Assembly: GCF_036053395.1 (NCBI RefSeq)
Contig: NZ_CP107942.1
Span: forward strand, 3,004,501 to 3,068,500
From: Actinoplanes sp. NBC_00393
GTDB lineage: Bacteria > Actinomycetota > Actinomycetes > Mycobacteriales > Micromonosporaceae
Direction: 5' to 3'
Length of the DNA stretch: 64,000 nt
Part shown: positions 8,237 through 15,240 of the stretch, one piece after another
How positions within the stretch are numbered: the first letter of the stretch is position 1
Layout: every line of letters starts with the position of its first letter
The notes under the pieces: generated by a model
What the model was told of the DNA's origin: nothing
Database searches by the model: none
Seen by the model: the letters and a program-made list of their open reading frames with translations, nothing else
Translations under genes and position numbers: made by a program

Positions 8237-9184
8237 TCAGCCCAGCTCGCGCAACACCCGATTCGTCCGGTTCGCCTGCACCGCCGCGCGCTGCTGCTCC
8301 GCCGTCACCTCGATGTACGACTGCGACGTCGCCAACGACGCATGCCCCAGCAACCGCATGATCTCCGACGCGTTCGCACCGTCCTCCGCCAACCGCGTCG
8401 CGAACGTGTGCCGCAACGCATGCAACTGCGCACCCCGCGGCACCCGATCCCCGATACCCGCCCGCCGGTAACACGAGCGCACCAGATACTGCAGCCCACC
8501 GCGCAGCAACGGCTCACCCCGCCGATCCACCAGCAGGGGAGCGGTCGACTGCACCCGCCCGAACCGCACCCGCCGCGAATCCAGATACCGCCCCACCGCC
8601 GCATCCAGCCCCGCCTCGATCGGCACCGTCCGCGGCCGCCCACCCTTGCCGGCCACCTCCACCCGCCGCTCACCGTCACGCCCCGCCACCGAACCCACCC
8701 GCAGCGCCAACATCTCCGACAGCCGCAAACCCGCACACAACGCCAGAGCCAGCACCAGCACATCGCGCTCCGGCCACGGATCCCGCTGCCGCTCATCCGC
8801 CACGCTCACTGTGCGTAACAAGACCTCCGGAGTGTCCTCACCCCGCAACGGCTTGGGGGAGAGGGCCGTCGGCTTCGGCTTGTCCACCGCCGGCATCGGA
8901 TTCCCCGGCACCACACCCTCCGTCACCAGGAACGTGAAGAAGGCATTCCACGAAGACCAGGCCCGGGAGACCGAGGCCGGGGCCCGCTCCGCCGCGAACC
9001 GCGCGAACGCGGACCGCAACACGCGAGGGGAGAGGTCGCTCACCGTAACCGGAGCGGGCTGCGCGAGCTGCAACACCAGGCCAAGATCGCGACGGTACGC
9101 CGAAAGCGTGTGCGCCGACGGTTTGCGAACGGCGCGTGCGGCTAGGAACTCGTCAACCAGCTCGGTGATTGCTGCATGCTGCAT
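8237..9184 (-). CDS. tyrosine recombinase (XerC/XerD/integrase family)
   Basis: The 315-residue protein has an N-terminal SAM-like DNA-binding domain (residues ~1-95; HTLSAYRRDLGLVLQL and SSWNAFFTFLVTEG) and a complete catalytic domain: Arg153 in CAGLRLSE, Lys180 in GKGGRPR, His255-x-x-Arg258 in HALRHTF, His281 in LLGHASL and Tyr290 in QSYIEV. Such enzymes join DNA at 28-bp sites, as in chromosome dimer resolution, integration or cassette exchange. Length and architecture are Xer-like, with no long phage-type arm-binding extension. Its ATG lies inside a perfect 28-bp dif-like palindrome (9176-9203), with TAATAT as -10 (opposite strand of 9190-9195). A second dif-like site lies 510 bp upstream. 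It is an active-looking enzyme, either a dedicated Xer or an element integrase. Confidence 0.93.
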   Translation of the reverse strand: MQHAAITELVDEFLAARAVRKPSAHTLSAYRRDLGLVLQLAQPAPVTVSDLSPRVLRSAFARFAAERAPASVSRAWSSWNAFFTFLVTEGVVPGNPMPAVDKPKPTALSPKPLRGEDTPEVLLRTVSVADERQRDPWPERDVLVLALALCAGLRLSEMLALRVGSVAGRDGERRVEVAGKGGRPRTVPIEAGLDAAVGRYLDSRRVRFGRVQSTAPLLVDRRGEPLLRGGLQYLVRSCYRRAGIGDRVPRGAQLHALRHTFATRLAEDGANASEIMRLLGHASLATSQSYIEVTAEQQRAAVQANRTNRVLRELG

Positions 9185-9203
9185 AAGGCATATTATGCAG
9201 CAT
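9176..9203. repeat. perfect 28-bp dif-like palindrome over recombinase start
   Basis: ATGCTGCATAA (9176-9186), a 6-bp centre GGCATA, then TTATGCAGCAT (9193-9203), the exact reverse complement of the left arm. The 11-6-11 geometry and the inner ATAA/TTAT are those of Xer recombination sites. The symmetry would suit a single recombinase acting on both arms. The site covers the recombinase ATG and its probable -10, so it could also be an autoregulatory operator. Confidence 0.7.
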
Positions 9204-9667
9204 TTATTGGTATTCGTTCAGGTAGCGGCCGGATTGATAACCAGCCAAGATGGATCACCCGCAGCTGGTTGTATGTGTCGCCGCCCAGCCACTGATACGC
9301 CGCGACCCGCCGTAGGCGTCACGATTCCGGCCAGGCCCGACCGCGGGGCAGGGCAGTCCCTCCCTGGAAGCGCGTGTCCCGGGCAAGCCTGCGGGGGCAC
9401 GCCGCTGGGAAAGTGCCGCGGCGACCCGCCAAGCACGAGCCAACTGCTCGCCGTGCCGCCATGCGCCCGCTGCGACTTGTTCACACCCAGCTTCGGCGTC
9501 CCTGAGCTCCAACCGCTTGGCCGCTTCGGGCTTTGGATCAACTGTTCGAGCCACCGACGGAGGGTCAAAGCTGCGACGAGTGCGGGACTTCGGCCGGCTC
9601 GGCCTGCCGATAAGAAGATGGTTGGTGCATGTCGCCGGTGAAGCGTCTTTCCGGGAGAATCTGACCC

Positions 9668-9690
9668 CTCTCAGAGAGCCGCTCTCAGAG
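9668..9690 (+). repeat. 14-bp-period direct repeat beside dif-like site
   Basis: CTCTCAGAG occurs at 9668-9676 and again at 9682-9690, ending 3 bp before the dif-like site. It could be an accessory protein site for recombination. It is short, and chance cannot be excluded. Confidence 0.5.
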
Positions 9691-9693
9691 CCA

Positions 9694-9721
9694 GGTTGAC
9701 ATAATGCCCATTATCGACCCG
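9694..9721. other. candidate chromosomal dif site (Xer recombination site)
   Basis: Left arm GGTTGACATAA, centre TGCCCA, right arm TTATCGACCCG, exactly 11+6+11. Read on the other strand its core CGATAATGGGCATTATGTCA has the inner ATAAT and ATTATGTCA blocks that I recall for actinobacterial dif sites bound by XerC and XerD at the terminus. The arms are asymmetric outside the inner tetranucleotides, as expected for a site using two different recombinases. The match to the family consensus is from memory. Confidence 0.68.
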
Positions 9722-9932
9722 GTAAATTTAGGCCCGGACGAGCGTTATCCGTCGCCTGGCGCCGCTGGTGCCTTAAGCACCGGCAACACGCGGCCTACAG
9801 AGTTTGCTTTGGGCCTCGCGGGTTTGCTTGGGCCCCGCGTCTGAGCCGTCGGATAGCCGCAGCCGAAGCGATGACGAGCCGCGCATTGCCACCAGGCGGC
9901 GTACCCCGTCCCCCGAGTGGAGGCCGGCGCCT

Positions 9933-10901
9933 CTACGGGAAGAGGCTGAGCTGTCCCGGGATGCCGTGTTCGTCGAGGTGGCCGTCGAGCTCCCACAACT
10001 CGAGCACCCCGCGGGTGTCGTCGTAGGTGAGCCAGCGCCCGTGGCCGCTGGCCGCGCGCAGGGAGTTGCGCTTGCGTGGCTGCGGGTATTCGACGGTGCT
10101 GTGGTAGCGGAGGTCGGCTGACAGGAGCAGGTGTTGCTCGTACCCGTGGTCTTCTTCGGTGCTGACGGCGATCAGGATGTGGCTGTCGGGGATGACGACG
10201 GCGGCTTCGCTCAGGTGCCGGCCGGGTTCGCTGTCGGGTAGGTCGTCGACGTCGCGGCGGATCTGGTCATGGCCGTCGGCGTGCTGGACGGCGAGTCCGT
10301 CGGGGCCGGTGCTGAAGTAGCGGTTGCCGGGCAGGAAGCCGGCGAGGTATCCGGCGTCGGGTAGCCGGTGGGCGCTGATGCGTCCGTTGTCGAGTCGTAG
10401 TTGCCAGGCCTGTTGGTGGTCGATGGGGCAGACGACGATGTTGAGGGCCAGCGCGTCCTGGTGTGGGTGTTCGACGAACCAGCCGTTGCCGGCGTCCGGG
10501 AGTGCGTGGCGGTCGAGTTCGCGGCCGGTGGCGGGGTCGTAGGTGATGATCTGGGCGGCGTTCTGCAGGTGTGTCCAGAGGGTGCCGTCGGCGAGGTGGC
10601 AGTGGGGCGTGGACCAGGTGTTCGGGTGGGTCTCCCCTGTTTCGGTCCAGGTTCGGTGCCAGCGGGTGGTGCCGTCGTGGGTGGTGACGGTGAGTCCGTG
10701 CGTGCTGCTGATCGCGATGTGCTGGGTGTCGGCAGTGATCTGGGTGCGTCGGTCTGGTGCGGGGATGGTGGTGATCGTGTCGAGGTGGGGGTCGTATACG
10801 CGTACCGTGCCGGGGTTTTGGTGGATGGCTGCCCAGCCGGTGGCGGTCGGCGTGATGGCGGCGTGCCGGCCGGCGGTGTGGTTGATCAGGCGCGGGCGCA
10901 C
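9933..10901 (-). CDS. beta-propeller-like cytosolic protein, unknown function
   Basis: The start is the GTG at 10901, 6 bp after TATGCT (opposite strand of 10908-10913), fitting a leaderless transcript. The 322-residue protein is rich in short beta-strand repeats with the look of a WD/PQQ-type propeller: GTVRVYDPHLDTITTIPAPD, IISTYDPATGRELDRHALPD-like blades, and HGRWLTYDDTRGVLELWELD at the end. There is no signal peptide or membrane segment. The last seven residues are GQLSLFP, which contains QLSLF, the bacterial sliding-clamp binding pentapeptide. It is divergent from the phosphoesterase. Function is unknown. Confidence 0.75.
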   Translation of the reverse strand: MRPRLINHTAGRHAAITPTATGWAAIHQNPGTVRVYDPHLDTITTIPAPDRRTQITADTQHIAISSTHGLTVTTHDGTTRWHRTWTETGETHPNTWSTPHCHLADGTLWTHLQNAAQIITYDPATGRELDRHALPDAGNGWFVEHPHQDALALNIVVCPIDHQQAWQLRLDNGRISAHRLPDAGYLAGFLPGNRYFSTGPDGLAVQHADGHDQIRRDVDDLPDSEPGRHLSEAAVVIPDSHILIAVSTEEDHGYEQHLLLSADLRYHSTVEYPQPRKRNSLRAASGHGRWLTYDDTRGVLELWELDGHLDEHGIPGQLSLFP

Positions 10902-10991
10902 GGAGGCAGCATAGGGCCCGCCTCTCCCCCTGTGGCGCGGGTCGTGTCTGGTTGCTGGTGGCTATCGTCGCGGGCACAGGGAGGGCGTGCC

Positions 10992-11750
10992 GTGGCGAAG
11001 GTTGTGATTGTCGGGGACGTGGGTGGCTGTGCCGAGCAGTTGGTGCGGGTGGTGGGGCCGCTGGTGGATGAGCCGGACACGGTGGTGATCCAGGTGGGTG
11101 ATCTGGTGGATCGGGGGCCGGATTCGCCGGGGGTGTTGGCGTTTGTGCGGGAGCGGCTGGAGGCGGATCCGCGGCGGTGGGTGCAGTTGATCGGTAACCA
11201 TGAGGCGCCGTATCTGGGTGCGGAGCCGTTCTGGCCGGTGCCGTTGGGTCAGGCGGATGCGGTGTTGCTGCGGACGTGGTGGTTGAAGGAGTGGTTGCGG
11301 GTGGCGGCGGCGGTGCGTACCGCTGAGGGTGAGGAGTTGCTGGTCACGCATGCCGGGTTGACGGTGGCGGCGTGGGAGGAGCTGGGTGGGCCGGTGACGG
11401 CGGGGACGGCGGCGGATCTGTTGAACACTCGGCCTGAGGAGTTGTTGTTCAGTTACGGCGGGCCGTTGTGGGCGGAGGCCGGTCAGGTGTACGGGTCGTG
11501 GTTGCTGGATCGTCGGCCGGCGCCGTTCTCGCAGGTGCATGGGCATTCGACGGTGGTGAGTTTTCAGCATTGCAGTTGGTTGTGTGAGGAGCGGGTGCGG
11601 CAGCGGGCCACGGTGGACTGGGTGGCGCGGCACACGGTGGCGCGGATCAACGGGGCACGGTTCGTGGGGGTGGATCCGAAGCACGGTACGGCGGGTGCTG
11701 CTCGGTGGGCGCCGCTGGTGTTGGAGGGTGCTCAGCTCATCGGGGTGTGA
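10992..11750 (+). CDS. PPP-type metallophosphoesterase with altered first motif
   Basis: The GTG at 10992 follows a GGGAGGG ribosome site. The 252-residue protein has motifs of serine/threonine-phosphatase-like (PPP) enzymes: GDVGGC at residues ~8-13, GDLVDRGPDSPG at ~38-49, IGNHEAPYL at ~71-79, THAGLTVAAWEE at ~120 and VHGHSTVV near 190. The first motif is normally GDxHG with a metal-binding His; here that position is Gly. The remaining metal ligands look intact, so activity with one altered site is possible. The 3' end overlaps the opposing tautomerase gene by 14 bp. Coding-strand third positions are G-rich, unlike genes left of 9 kb. Confidence 0.82.
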   Translation: MAKVVIVGDVGGCAEQLVRVVGPLVDEPDTVVIQVGDLVDRGPDSPGVLAFVRERLEADPRRWVQLIGNHEAPYLGAEPFWPVPLGQADAVLLRTWWLKEWLRVAAAVRTAEGEELLVTHAGLTVAAWEELGGPVTAGTAADLLNTRPEELLFSYGGPLWAEAGQVYGSWLLDRRPAPFSQVHGHSTVVSFQHCSWLCEERVRQRATVDWVARHTVARINGARFVGVDPKHGTAGAARWAPLVLEGAQLIGV

Positions 11751-12114
11751 TGACGCCGCCGATCGCGGTGCGCCCGGGCAGGGTGCCGATGAAGTCGACG
11801 GTGATTGCTTCTCGGGTCTGCTCGCCCAGGATGTTGGTGATCGCGTCGGTGACGCCGGCGGCGAGCCGGTCGATGACGCCGGGGTGGCTGAAGGCCTCTT
11901 CTTTGATGCCGAAGGTGATGGTGGGTGCGGGGTTGGTGGCGGGTTTGCCGCCTATCCCCCAGCGGCCGGCGGGGACGCCGACGAGTTTGACGACGGCGAT
12001 GTCGCGGGCCCAGGGGCCGTAGACGGCGATGACGGCGTCGGTGAGGCCGGTGATGAGCTGTTCCTCGCGTCCTTTCAGGTCGGTTTCGGTGGCGTGGACG
12101 GTCAGGTGCGGCAC
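11737..12114 (-). CDS. tautomerase-superfamily protein
   Basis: The GTG at 12114 is set by an excellent ribosome site (AAAGGAG 6 bp upstream). After Met removal the protein begins with Pro (PHLTVHATETDLKGREEQLI), the catalytic N-terminal proline of 4-oxalocrotonate tautomerase-like enzymes. At 125 residues it is a single-chain, longer member. GPWARDIAVVKLVGVPAGRW and GIGGKPA follow in the expected order. It probably catalyses proton shifts or dehalogenation on a small acid; the substrate is unknown. It is divergent from the MarR gene with a 14-bp palindrome between them, suggesting control by that regulator. Confidence 0.85.
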   Translation of the reverse strand: MPHLTVHATETDLKGREEQLITGLTDAVIAVYGPWARDIAVVKLVGVPAGRWGIGGKPATNPAPTITFGIKEEAFSHPGVIDRLAAGVTDAITNILGEQTREAITVDFIGTLPGRTAIGGVITPR

Positions 12115-12140
12115 TAGGATCTCCTTTGACAGCAAATAAC

Positions 12141-12154
12141 CTTTGCATGCAAAG
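12141..12154. promoter_or_regulatory. 14-bp perfect palindrome, candidate MarR operator
   Basis: CTTTGCATGCAAAG is exactly symmetric and lies in the 59-bp gap between the divergent tautomerase and MarR genes, in the most AT-rich part. This is the expected place for an operator of the adjacent MarR protein. Confidence 0.72.
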
Positions 12155-12173
12155 CTAATTCGGGGGTGGGTGG

Positions 12174-12623
12174 ATGTCAACGCCGGAATCGCCGGATGCG
12201 GCCGTGCGGGAGCTGCTGCTGGTGATGCCGCGGCTGATCGGCCGGATCAAGCGGATTCCCCCGCCGGAGCAGCTGCGTGATCTCGACCTGGCGCCACGGC
12301 ATCTGTCGCTGCTGTCGTTGCTGCTGCTGGACGGGCCGCTCACCGTCAACGACCTGGCGGGGAAGCTGGGGGTCGCCCCTACCACGGTCAGCCTGCTGGT
12401 GGGTGATCTGAGCCGTAAGGGGGTCCTGGAGCGGCGCGAGGACGACACGGACCGCCGGCGGCGCATCATCGACATCAGCACGGACAGCCGGCCGGCGATC
12501 GAGCAGTGGCTCTCCCCCGGCGCTAAGGCCTGGCAGCACGCGCTGGCGCCCCTGGACGCCGGGCAGCGGCGGACCTTCGTCGATACGCTGCTGCGCTATG
12601 AGCAGTTCTTTGCCCGTGACTGA
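12174..12623 (+). CDS. MarR-family transcriptional regulator
   Basis: The 149-residue protein has a MarR winged helix: LDLAPRHLSLLSLLLLDGPL, then VNDLAGKLGVAPTTVSLLVG (HTH) and LERREDDTDRRRRIIDIS (wing), with dimerisation helices at both ends. There is no conserved sensing cysteine, so it probably binds a small ligand. The ATG at 12174 follows GGGGGTGGGTGG. It overlaps the hydrolase gene by 26 bp and is divergent from the tautomerase. It likely controls both through the palindrome at 12141. Confidence 0.9.
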   Translation: MSTPESPDAAVRELLLVMPRLIGRIKRIPPPEQLRDLDLAPRHLSLLSLLLLDGPLTVNDLAGKLGVAPTTVSLLVGDLSRKGVLERREDDTDRRRRIIDISTDSRPAIEQWLSPGAKAWQHALAPLDAGQRRTFVDTLLRYEQFFARD

Positions 12624-13437
12624 GCCGGGGCTGATCGATTACGGCGGGGACGGCCCGCAGGTGCTGCTCGTACACGGCAGCGGCCACAACGCGGCGGTCT
12701 GGTCCGCGGTTGCCGGGTTCCTGGTTCCCGGTCACCGGGTGGTCGCCGTCGACCTGCGCGGGCACGGCCAGAACCGGGCGGATTCGCAGACGCCGGAGCA
12801 GTACTGGCGGGATCTGGCCGACGTGGTCGCGGCGCTGGGGTGGCGGCGGCCGCTGCTGGCCGGGCATTCGACCGGCGGTTACGCGGTCACCGCGGTCACG
12901 GCCGCGGGCCTGGTCACGCCGTCCGCGCTGTGTGTGGTCGACGGTCTGGTGCTCGACGACCGGGCCACCGCGCGGGAGCAATTGGCCGGGTTCCTGACCG
13001 AGGAGTCCGCGGCCGAGTTGGAGCGGATGTTCGGGTACGGGCTGCGGTTCGACGCGGCGGGGATGCGGGCGTGGATCGCGCGGCAGCCGGCGCACCCGCT
13101 CAATGCCGGAGCCGATCCGGAGCTGGCCCGGGCGGTGGCCGCGCGCAGTTTCGTCGCCGACGGTGACGGCTTCCTGAGGCGGCCCACCACCGCGGAGATC
13201 ACGGCGACGATCGCCACCGATACCGGCGCTGCCGTGTTCCCGAGTGTCGACGTCTACGAGCGGATCACCTGTCCGCTCACTGTCGTGCTGCCGAGCCAGG
13301 GGTTCTATGCCGCGCGCCGCGGTGACATCCCGGCGAAGGCGCGCCTCGCCGAGGTGGAGGCGGGCCACAACGTGGTCATGACCCATCCCGCTTTCGTCGC
13401 GGGCGTGATCCGCGATCTTGCGGGGCAGGTCGGCTAG
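12598..13437 (+). CDS. alpha/beta-fold hydrolase
   Basis: The 279-residue protein has LLVHGSGHNAAVW (oxyanion loop, residues 23-35), VVAVDLRGHGQN, the nucleophile elbow GHSTGG with Ser91 and a final His257 in AGHNVV. The acid is probably in the ITCPLTVVLPSQ region. It is cytosolic and of esterase/lactonase/dehalogenase type, substrate unknown. It is translated from within the end of the MarR gene, so it belongs to that regulon, possibly acting on the same compound as the divergent tautomerase. It shares a CTAG stop with the opposing GNAT gene. Confidence 0.88.
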   Translation: MSSSLPVTEPGLIDYGGDGPQVLLVHGSGHNAAVWSAVAGFLVPGHRVVAVDLRGHGQNRADSQTPEQYWRDLADVVAALGWRRPLLAGHSTGGYAVTAVTAAGLVTPSALCVVDGLVLDDRATAREQLAGFLTEESAAELERMFGYGLRFDAAGMRAWIARQPAHPLNAGADPELARAVAARSFVADGDGFLRRPTTAEITATIATDTGAAVFPSVDVYERITCPLTVVLPSQGFYAARRGDIPAKARLAEVEAGHNVVMTHPAFVAGVIRDLAGQVG

Positions 13438-13889
13438 AGGTTGCGCACGGCCACGGATTCGCCGTCGGCGGTCTCGCCGGTCTCGCGGAAGCCGAGCCGG
13501 GCGTAGAACGGGGCGGGGCCACCGGGGCGTGGCTCGTAGGTGACGTACGCCAAGGTGTGGCCGCGGGAGCGGATCTCGGCGCAGACGGCCTCCACCGCGT
13601 ACGTGCCATAGCCCTTGCCCTGTTCGTCGGCGGCGATGTTGAGCCGCCACAGGCCGGAGCGCAGGTCGTCCGGGTTCTCGTCGGGCCCCCACGCGATGTC
13701 GTGGAAGGCCATCACGAACCCGACGGGCCGGTCGCCGTCGTAGATGAGGCGCGGCCAGGCGTGGTCGGGATACACGTACGCCTCGGCGAGGGACTTGACG
13801 ACCGGGGCGACCAGGTCCTGCTGGTCGGGGCGAACGCTCAGGGCCAGGGCCGCCTCGTAGTTCTTCGGGGTGATCTCGGCCAGCCGCAT
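13434..13889 (-). CDS. GNAT-family acetyltransferase (diamine/BltD-like)
   Basis: I take the ATG at 13889, 7 bp after TACCGT (opposite strand of 13897-13902). A GTG at 13898 would overlap that box. The 151-residue protein reads MRLAEITPKNYEAALALSVR, VAPVVKSLAEAYVYPD, then VGFVMAFHD and GKGYGTYAVEAV (acetyl-CoA loop), ending FYARLGFRETGE. This resembles the spermidine/diamine N-acetyltransferase branch of GNAT. The substrate is inferred. Its stop codon uses the same CTAG as the hydrolase on the other strand. Confidence 0.8.
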   Translation of the reverse strand: MRLAEITPKNYEAALALSVRPDQQDLVAPVVKSLAEAYVYPDHAWPRLIYDGDRPVGFVMAFHDIAWGPDENPDDLRSGLWRLNIAADEQGKGYGTYAVEAVCAEIRSRGHTLAYVTYEPRPGGPAPFYARLGFRETGETADGESVAVRNL

Positions 13890-13944
13890 GCCGGGCACGG
13901 TAGCGGGTGGGCGCTACGGCCCGCGAGCGATATTGTGGCCCGCC

Positions 13945-14484
13945 ATGCAGCCTCTTCCGGACGCCGCCCGCGAGCTGCTGGAGACCCTGGCGGCGCCGCC
14001 GCGGCTGGTGGCGCATCTGCGGCTGGTGCACGACGTGGCGTGGCAGGTGACCGGCTGGCTGGCCGACGAGCATCCGCGGCTGGGTTTCGACCGGGAGGCG
14101 GTGCTGTTCGGGGCGGCCACGCACGACATCGGCAAGGTGCGGCATCCGCGGGAGCTGTCGCAGCCCGGCAGGCAGCATGAGCCGGCCGGGTATGAGCTGC
14201 TGCTCGAGCTGGGGGTGCCGGATCGGCTGGCCCGGTTCGCCGGCACGCACGGGTCGTGGACGGCTGACGGTGTCGAGGTGGAGGATCTGCTGGTCAGCCT
14301 CGCTGACAAGGTGTGGAAGGGGCAGCGGGTCGCCGAGCTGGAGCAGCTGGTGGTGGATCGGCTGGCGGCGGCATCGGGCTTGGAGGCGTGGGCGGCGTTC
14401 CTGTCGCTGGACGACCGGCTGCAGGTGGTGGCGGGTGCGGCGGATGCGCGTCTGGCGTACCAGAACGGGTTTCCGGTCCTCTGA
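13945..14484 (+). CDS. HD-domain phosphohydrolase
   Basis: The 179-residue protein begins MQPLPDAARELLETL. HLRLVHDVAWQVTGWL provides the first His, and GAATHDIGKVRHPRELSQPG the HD pair followed by the usual Gly-Lys, giving the H...HD...D metal site (later Asp in SLADKVWKG). HD proteins hydrolyse phosphoesters of nucleotides or similar molecules. The substrate is unknown. The next phosphoesterase gene starts 12 bp after its stop behind its own -10 box. Confidence 0.85.
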   Translation: MQPLPDAARELLETLAAPPRLVAHLRLVHDVAWQVTGWLADEHPRLGFDREAVLFGAATHDIGKVRHPRELSQPGRQHEPAGYELLLELGVPDRLARFAGTHGSWTADGVEVEDLLVSLADKVWKGQRVAELEQLVVDRLAAASGLEAWAAFLSLDDRLQVVAGAADARLAYQNGFPVL

Positions 14485-14496
14485 CAGGATGGCCGG

Positions 14497-15240
14497 ATGC
14501 GCATCGCGGTGATCTCCGACATCCATGGCAATCTGCCTGCTTTGCAGGCAGTGCTTGCGGCTATCAGCGCCGAGGGCGCCGATGTGACGGTCAATCTGGG
14601 TGATCTGCTTTCGGGGTACGTGCAGCCGGCGCAAACCGCGGACCGGCTGATCGCGGCGGGGCTGGCCACGGTGCGCGGCAATCACGAACGGCAGCTGCTG
14701 AAGTTCGCGCCGGAGAAGATGGGCAGGGCGGACCGGCTCACCAGCGAGGTGCTCACCGCCGGGCACCGGGACTGGCTGGCGTCGCTGCCCGTGACGCTGT
14801 CGCCGGCGCCCGGGGTGCTGGCGTTTCACGGCACGCCGACCGACGATCTGCAGTATCTGCTGCACACGGTCGACGCGTCGGGTGCCCGGGAGGCCACCGA
14901 GGACGAAGTGGTGCGGCGTCTCGGGGATGTGCCCGGGTACCGGCTGCTGCTGTGCGGGCACACCCATCTGCCAGGGACCATGCGGCTGCCCGGTGGGGTG
15001 CTGGTGGTGAATCCGGGCAGTGTCGGCTGGCCGGCGTACGTCGATGACGAGCCGCATCCGCATCGGATGGAGGCGGGTTCGCCGCACGCCCGGTATGCGC
15101 TGGTGGACGACGCGTCGGGGCGCTGGGAGGTGTCGTTGCGGTCGGTGGAGTACCCGTGGGAGGACGCGGCGGTGCTGGCCGAGGGTTGCGGGCGGCCTGA
15201 TGTGGCGTATGCGTTGCGGACCGGGCGGGTGCCGGCATGA
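14497..15240 (+). CDS. YfcE/MJ0936-like metallophosphoesterase
   Basis: The 247-residue calcineurin-like enzyme has all motifs: SDIHGNLPAL (residues 7-16), NLGDLLSGYVQP (~33-44), VRGNHERQLL (~59-68), and CGHTHLPGTM with NPGSVGWPAY near 155-180. It should use two metals to cleave phosphomono- or diesters in the cytosol. The ATG is 6 bp after CAGGAT (14485-14490). The end overlaps the VOC gene by 4 bp (ATGA). Confidence 0.88.
   Translation: MRIAVISDIHGNLPALQAVLAAISAEGADVTVNLGDLLSGYVQPAQTADRLIAAGLATVRGNHERQLLKFAPEKMGRADRLTSEVLTAGHRDWLASLPVTLSPAPGVLAFHGTPTDDLQYLLHTVDASGAREATEDEVVRRLGDVPGYRLLLCGHTHLPGTMRLPGGVLVVNPGSVGWPAYVDDEPHPHRMEAGSPHARYALVDDASGRWEVSLRSVEYPWEDAAVLAEGCGRPDVAYALRTGRVPA

Larger units (their letters stand above)
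9205..9932. other. 728-bp intergenic region with dif-like sites, no intact gene
   Basis: The stretch holds the canonical dif-like site (9694-9721), a CTCTCAGAG direct repeat just before it, and a small hairpin (GGTGC/GCACC around CTTAA near 9767-9781). A reading frame on the minus strand from the GTG at 9554 begins MARTVDPKPEAAKRLELRDA, similar in style to small actinobacterial helix-turn-helix proteins. The following sequence loses that character, so I regard it at most as a decayed remnant. Base composition is less extreme than in the flanks. Confidence 0.5.

Noticed and set aside
9218..9568. 116-codon minus-strand frame in the dif gap
   Set aside because: No ribosome site or domain. It overlaps a better (but still decayed) frame from 9554, so no intact gene is claimed.
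9176..9721. Interpretation of the 9.2-9.7 kb region as a replication origin because of the C-to-G skew flip
   Set aside because: No dnaA, dnaN or DnaA-box cluster is visible, and the Xer-like sites fit a terminus better.
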